Positions 60,894 through 64,000 of a DNA stretch of 64,000 bases are shown one piece after another; the first letter of the stretch is position 1; every line of letters starts with the position of its first letter. Under the pieces are notes generated by a model. That model was not told where the DNA came from and did no database searches. It worked only from the letters and a program-made list of their open reading frames with translations. This DNA comes from Pseudomonadota bacterium. Lineage in GTDB: Bacteria; Pseudomonadota; Gammaproteobacteria; Steroidobacterales; Steroidobacteraceae. Location of the stretch: positions 62,001 through 126,000 of the forward strand of contig JAJZFQ010000131.1 of the NCBI GenBank assembly GCA_021805275.1, read 5' to 3'. Both the position numbers and the translations under genes were made by a program.

Positions 60894-62303
60894 ATGCGCC
60901 GTGCCGGGGGGCTTGCTGCGCCGCTGCTGGCGACGCTCGCCGCCGTCCATTGCGGTGCGGGCATCGGCGCCGGGCTGCGCGCCCGGCAGCGGCTCGCGGC
61001 GGGGTGGAACCCGCACCCGGTGCGGCTGCGCGTCCCGCCGGCGCGGCCGCTCTCGGCGGTGGCTCGCCTCGGGCGCTCGTTGTTTTACGACCCGTATCTG
61101 TCGGCCTCCGGACGCATGTCCTGCGCAAGCTGCCACAGCCCGGCGCATGCCTATGGCCCGCCGCACCGCTCCGCGGTGATGCTCGGCGGCCCGCAGCTGC
61201 GGACGCCGGGATTTCGTGCCGTGCCCTCGCTGCGCTATCTGTACCGCCAGCCGCCGTTCACGATCGGTCCGGACCTGCAGAACGGCACCGACGTGCCTGT
61301 GCCGCTCGCACGGCAGGTGCGCCGTGCGGGCCGACATCGGCGGGTGCTGAAGAGCGCCGGGCAGCCGCTCGCCGCGGCGACGAACCTGGTGCCACAGGGC
61401 GGTCTGTTCTGGGACGGGCGTGCCGACACGCTCGAGCAACAGATCAACGGGCCGCTGTACAACCCCGCGGAGATGGACGGCGGCACGCCGGCGCAGGTCG
61501 CCGCCAAGCTGCGCCGCGGCCCGTATGCGGCCGCGCTGGTGCGGCTGTTCGGCCCGAGCGTGTTCGACAATCCGCGCCTGGCGGTCGCCGAGGCGATGTT
61601 CGCGATCGGGCGCTTCGAGCGCGAGGATCCGAGCTTTCATCCGTTCTCGAGCAAGTTCGACGCATGGCTCGAGGGCAAGGCGCGTTTCACGCCGGCCGAG
61701 CTGCGCGGTTACCGGCTGTTCAATGATCCCAGCAAGGGCAACTGCGCGGCCTGTCATCTGGATCGGCCGGGTCCGGACGGCCTGCCGCCGCTGTTTACCG
61801 ACTTCCAGTACGAGGCGCTCGGGGTACCGCGCAACCCGGCGATCCCGGCCAACCGGAACCGCCGCTACTACGACCTCGGTCTGTGCGGGCCGTTCCGGGG
61901 CGACCTGCACGCCGAGCGCCAGTATTGCGGCATGTTCCTCACCCCCTCGCTGCGTAACGTGGCAACCCGGCACGTCTTTTTTCACAACGGCGTGTTCCAC
62001 TCGTTGCACCAAGTGCTCGAGTGGTACGTCAACCGCGATCTTCACCCGGGGCGCTTCTACCCGCGCAATGCGCAAGGACAGGTGGTCAAGTTCAACGATC
62101 TGCCGCCTGCCGACCGGCGCAACGTCGACACGGTGGACGCGCCGTTCAACCGCCATCCCGGCGATGCCCCTGCACTGACGAGCGCCGAGATCGGCGATGT
62201 CATCGCCTTTCTCGATACGCTCACGGACGGTTACCGGGGGACTCGGCGCTGCGCGCTCGACGGACGCGCGGCCTGCGCGGCGCACGCCGCGGCGTCTCCC
62301 TGA
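60894..62303 (+). CDS. Di-haem cytochrome c peroxidase / MauG family protein
   Basis: 469 residues from ATG 60894 with an N-terminal export signal. Two c-type haem sites are visible: CASCH (77-81) and CAACH (284-288). RLGRSLFYDPYLSASGRMSC, FWDGRADTLEQQINGPLYNPAEM (named by its ends) and FLTPSLRNVATR are peroxidase/MauG family blocks. The protein should be periplasmic and reduce peroxide or oxidise a partner. It follows the phosphoesterase by 4 bp, so the two are probably co-expressed. Its last 83 bp overlap the 3' end of the convergent hxlR gene. Confidence 0.9.
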   Translation: MRRAGGLAAPLLATLAAVHCGAGIGAGLRARQRLAAGWNPHPVRLRVPPARPLSAVARLGRSLFYDPYLSASGRMSCASCHSPAHAYGPPHRSAVMLGGPQLRTPGFRAVPSLRYLYRQPPFTIGPDLQNGTDVPVPLARQVRRAGRHRRVLKSAGQPLAAATNLVPQGGLFWDGRADTLEQQINGPLYNPAEMDGGTPAQVAAKLRRGPYAAALVRLFGPSVFDNPRLAVAEAMFAIGRFEREDPSFHPFSSKFDAWLEGKARFTPAELRGYRLFNDPSKGNCAACHLDRPGPDGLPPLFTDFQYEALGVPRNPAIPANRNRRYYDLGLCGPFRGDLHAERQYCGMFLTPSLRNVATRHVFFHNGVFHSLHQVLEWYVNRDLHPGRFYPRNAQGQVVKFNDLPPADRRNVDTVDAPFNRHPGDAPALTSAEIGDVIAFLDTLTDGYRGTRRCALDGRAACAAHAAASP

Positions 62304-62628
62304 GCAGCCGCGAGCCGAGCCGCACCATCGCGTCGATCACGGGGACGAGTTCGCGGCCGAGTGCCGAGAGCCTGTAGAGCACGGCGGGCGGGGAGCTCGG
62401 GGTGACCTCGCGGATCACTACACGTTTGGCTTCGAGTTCGCGCAGCCGCGAGGTGAGCATCTTCGGGGAGATCCCCGGGATGTCCCGACGCAGCTCCCCG
62501 AAGCGCCGCGCGCCGGCGCTGAGTTGCCAGATCACACTCGTCGTCCAGGCCCCCCCGAGCAGGCTCATGCACGCGCCCATTGGGCAGGGCGAGGCGCCGG
62601 CGGCGGCATTGCGGGTCGTTTCGGTCAC
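62221..62628 (-). CDS. HxlR family transcriptional regulator
   Basis: 135 residues, GTG start. Winged-helix HxlR/DUF24 features: CPMGACMSLLGGAWTTSVIWQL (named by its ends), RRFGELRRDIPGISPKMLTSRLREL (named by its ends), and YRLSALGREL. Cys15 and Cys20 near the N-terminus fit redox or electrophile sensing seen in some family members. The C-terminal 35 residues are Arg/Pro-rich and overlap the peroxidase gene. It is divergent from the GST gene, its likely target. Confidence 0.88.
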   Translation of the reverse strand: MTETTRNAAAGASPCPMGACMSLLGGAWTTSVIWQLSAGARRFGELRRDIPGISPKMLTSRLRELEAKRVVIREVTPSSPPAVLYRLSALGRELVPVIDAMVRLGSRLLRETPRRAPRRPRVRRARSAESPGNRP

Positions 62629-62656
62629 ATGTGTGTTCCTGGCCGGAAGGATAATG

Positions 62657-62691
62657 CACTTTCTGACTTACTTAAAGTGATCTGCTATACA
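62657..62691 (+). promoter_or_regulatory. GST promoter overlapped by an inverted repeat (HxlR operator candidate)
   Basis: CACTTT (62657-62662) and AAAGTG (62674-62679) are exact complements with an 11-bp spacer. Inside and after them lie CTGACT (62663-62668) and TATACA (62686-62691), spaced 17 bp, as -35 and -10 for the GST gene. A regulator bound here would cover the -35. Confidence 0.5.
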
Positions 62692-62750
62692 ATCGTAACT
62701 TCGGTGGCCCGCCGGCCGCCGCCTGGACTCACATTCAACGGGAGATTCGC

Positions 62751-63359
62751 ATGAAATTGTTCTATGCGAGCGGTGCCTGCTCGCTTTCCCCGCACATCGT
62801 GGCCCACGAGGCCGGTATCGCCCTCGAGCTGCAGAAGGTCGATCTGAAGACCAAGACGATGATCCGCGAGGGCGACTACCTGGCGGTGAACCCCAAGGGA
62901 TACGTGCCGGCCCTGCAGCTCGACAACGGCGAGCTGCTCACCGAGGGAGCGGTGATCGTGCAATACCTGGCCGACCTGAAGCCCGAATCGCACCTCGCGC
63001 CGCCGCCGGCGTCGTTCGAGCGCTATCGGCTGCAGGAGATGCTCATCTACATCAACTCCGAGCTGCACAAGTCGTACTCGCCGCTGTTCAACCCGGCGAC
63101 GCCGCCGGAGACGCGCGCCGAGCGAGCGGCCTATCTCACCCGCCGCTACGGATACCTCGAGAAGCAGCTGCAGGGCCGTCCCTACCTGTTCGGCGAGCGC
63201 TTCTCGGTCGCGGATGCCTACCTGTTCACGGTGTCGAGCTGGGCGCGAATGGTCCAGTTCGACCTCGCGCCGTTTCCGAACGTGCTCGCCTTCCAGGAGC
63301 GCACGGCGGCCCGCCCCGCGGTGCAGGCCGCGATGCGCGCCGAGGGGCTCATCAAGTAG
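62751..63359 (+). CDS. Glutathione S-transferase, beta class
   Basis: 202 residues. The N-terminal thioredoxin-like domain begins MKLFYASGACSLSPHI, with the beta-class active-site Cys10. NPKGYVPALQLDNGELLTEGAVIVQYLADL (named by its ends) supplies the glutathione site, and the C-terminal helical domain has LFGERFSVADAYLFTV. It is cytosolic. It is divergent from an HxlR regulator and followed by an osmC-like gene, which suggests an electrophile or peroxide response. Confidence 0.93.
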   Translation: MKLFYASGACSLSPHIVAHEAGIALELQKVDLKTKTMIREGDYLAVNPKGYVPALQLDNGELLTEGAVIVQYLADLKPESHLAPPPASFERYRLQEMLIYINSELHKSYSPLFNPATPPETRAERAAYLTRRYGYLEKQLQGRPYLFGERFSVADAYLFTVSSWARMVQFDLAPFPNVLAFQERTAARPAVQAAMRAEGLIK

Positions 63360-63379
63360 CCGCCTGCGCGCCTTGACCG

Positions 63380-63415
63380 GCGCTGCGGCGCGGCCGCAAG
63401 GCCGCGCCGCAGCGC
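63380..63415. terminator. Long perfect hairpin between gst and osmC
   Basis: A 16-bp perfect stem (63380-63395 with 63400-63415) is closed by the stable tetraloop GCAA. There is no T-tract, so it may stabilise or end the gst message, possibly with Rho, or serve as a transcription boundary. Confidence 0.45.
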
Positions 63416-63425
63416 GCACGGTCGA

Positions 63426-63434
63426 TGCTATCAT
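63426..63434 (+). promoter_or_regulatory. Candidate extended -10 promoter of the osmC-like gene
   Basis: TGCTATCAT (TG at 63426-63427, TATCAT 63429-63434, 5 of 6) is an extended -10 element 57 bp before the start codon, just after the long hairpin. No good -35 is present. Confidence 0.4.
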
Positions 63435-63490
63435 CCGAACGCACTGCGCTGCCGGCTGGATGTTGCCGGGGCGCCTCCGAGGGATCCGTC

Positions 63491-63937
63491 ATGTCCGAGC
63501 ACTCGCCGAGCGTCACGCTCCATCAGACCCACGAGTATCAGTTCGATATCGCCTTCGCCCCGGGGATGGCGCACCTCACCTCGGACGAGGGACCACCGCT
63601 CGGCTCGGCGCAGGGACCCTCGCCGGCGCATCTGCTGCTCTCGGCGGTCGGCAGCTGCATGAGCTCGAGCTTGTATTTCGCGCTGCGCAAGTTCAAGAAC
63701 GACCCGGGCGGGATCACCACCACGGCGCAGGGGCGTCTCGGGCGCAACGAGGCCGGCCGGCTGCGTGTGTTGCAGATCGAGGTCGAGATCCGCCTCGGCG
63801 CACGCGCCGATCAGTTGCAGCACTTGGAGAGAGTGCTCGGTCAATTCGAGGAATTCTGCACGGTCGGAGCCAGCGTGCGCGCCGGCATTCCCACCGATGT
63901 ATCCGTGTTCGACGGCAGCGGTGCGAAGCTCAAGTGA
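63491..63937 (+). CDS. OsmC family peroxide-reductase-like protein
   Basis: 148 residues from ATG 63491. The two conserved redox cysteines are present: Cys56 in LLSAVGSCMSSSLYFAL and Cys123 in EEFCTVGASVRAGIP. GPSPAHLLLSAVGSC is the typical helix start. OsmC/Ohr/YhfA-type proteins reduce organic hydroperoxides or related sulfur species; the exact subgroup is uncertain. It lies 131 bp after the GST gene. Confidence 0.9.
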   Translation: MSEHSPSVTLHQTHEYQFDIAFAPGMAHLTSDEGPPLGSAQGPSPAHLLLSAVGSCMSSSLYFALRKFKNDPGGITTTAQGRLGRNEAGRLRVLQIEVEIRLGARADQLQHLERVLGQFEEFCTVGASVRAGIPTDVSVFDGSGAKLK

Positions 63938-63992
63938 TCTGCCGGGTCGCGCGCTGCGCGTCGTGCCGGAGTTCTGTTCAGGGGGGGATTCC

Positions 63993-64000
63993 ATGATGAA
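63993..64000 (+). other. Possible start of a gene cut by the window edge
   Basis: ATGATGAA at the very end follows a purine-rich GGGGGGGA (63981-63988 region) at ribosome-binding distance. Nothing more can be said because the window stops. Confidence 0.25.

Overview
The window is a chromosomal segment of a high-GC gammaproteobacterium. The housekeeping order supports this: smpB-ssrA, ratA-rnfH beside bamE, fur, recN, nadK, hrcA-grpE-dnaK-dnaJ, dapB-carA-carB-greA, yhbY/rlmE-ftsH-folP, glmM-tpiA-secG-tRNA-Leu(GAG) and a complete nuoA-N operon. nuoC and nuoD are separate genes, and a FecI/FecR/STN-TonB receptor module and homogentisate catabolism genes are present. This resembles Xanthomonadales/Nevskiales-type gammaproteobacteria more than Enterobacterales. 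The species cannot be named from sequence alone. No phage, insertion sequence or CRISPR array was seen.

Layout. 1-3.1 kb: osmoregulated periplasmic glucan genes mdoG and mdoH (minus strand; mdoH runs off the left edge). 3.4-6.1 kb: trans-translation (tmRNA and SmpB), ratA-rnfH, bamE and fur. 6.1-8.7 kb: recN and nadK. 8.8-13.8 kb: the HrcA-GrpE-DnaK-DnaJ chaperone cluster. 13.8-19.8 kb: dapB, carA, carB and greA, with a promoter and a structured leader before carA. 19.8-23.6 kb: yhbY, rlmE, ftsH and folP. 23.7-26.0 kb: two tandem paralogous secreted proteins of unknown function, placed between folP and glmM. 26.1-28.8 kb: glmM, tpiA, secG and tRNA-Leu. 28.9-43.3 kb: NADH:quinone oxidoreductase nuoA-N.

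From 43.3 kb the content is accessory. A MarR regulator and a small membrane protein lie divergent to hmgA-fahA (tyrosine/homogentisate breakdown), with a palindrome between them. Next come an unknown acidic-tailed protein, a Gly-rich exported protein, a GT9 glycosyltransferase, a metallo-beta-lactamase-fold hydrolase and a CitS-like 2-hydroxycarboxylate transporter. An ECF sigma/FecR pair is followed by a terminator and a very large STN-domain TonB-dependent receptor. The right end has a WaaE-like glycosyltransferase, a TVP38-family membrane protein, an exported phosphoesterase next to a di-haem cytochrome c peroxidase, and an HxlR regulator divergent from a beta-class GST followed by an OsmC protein.

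The least explained items are the paired six-cysteine secreted paralogs inside the folP-glmM neighbourhood, the carA leader, and the split FecI-FecR / receptor unit. Functional names rest on reading the proteins and recalling family motifs; no database search was run.
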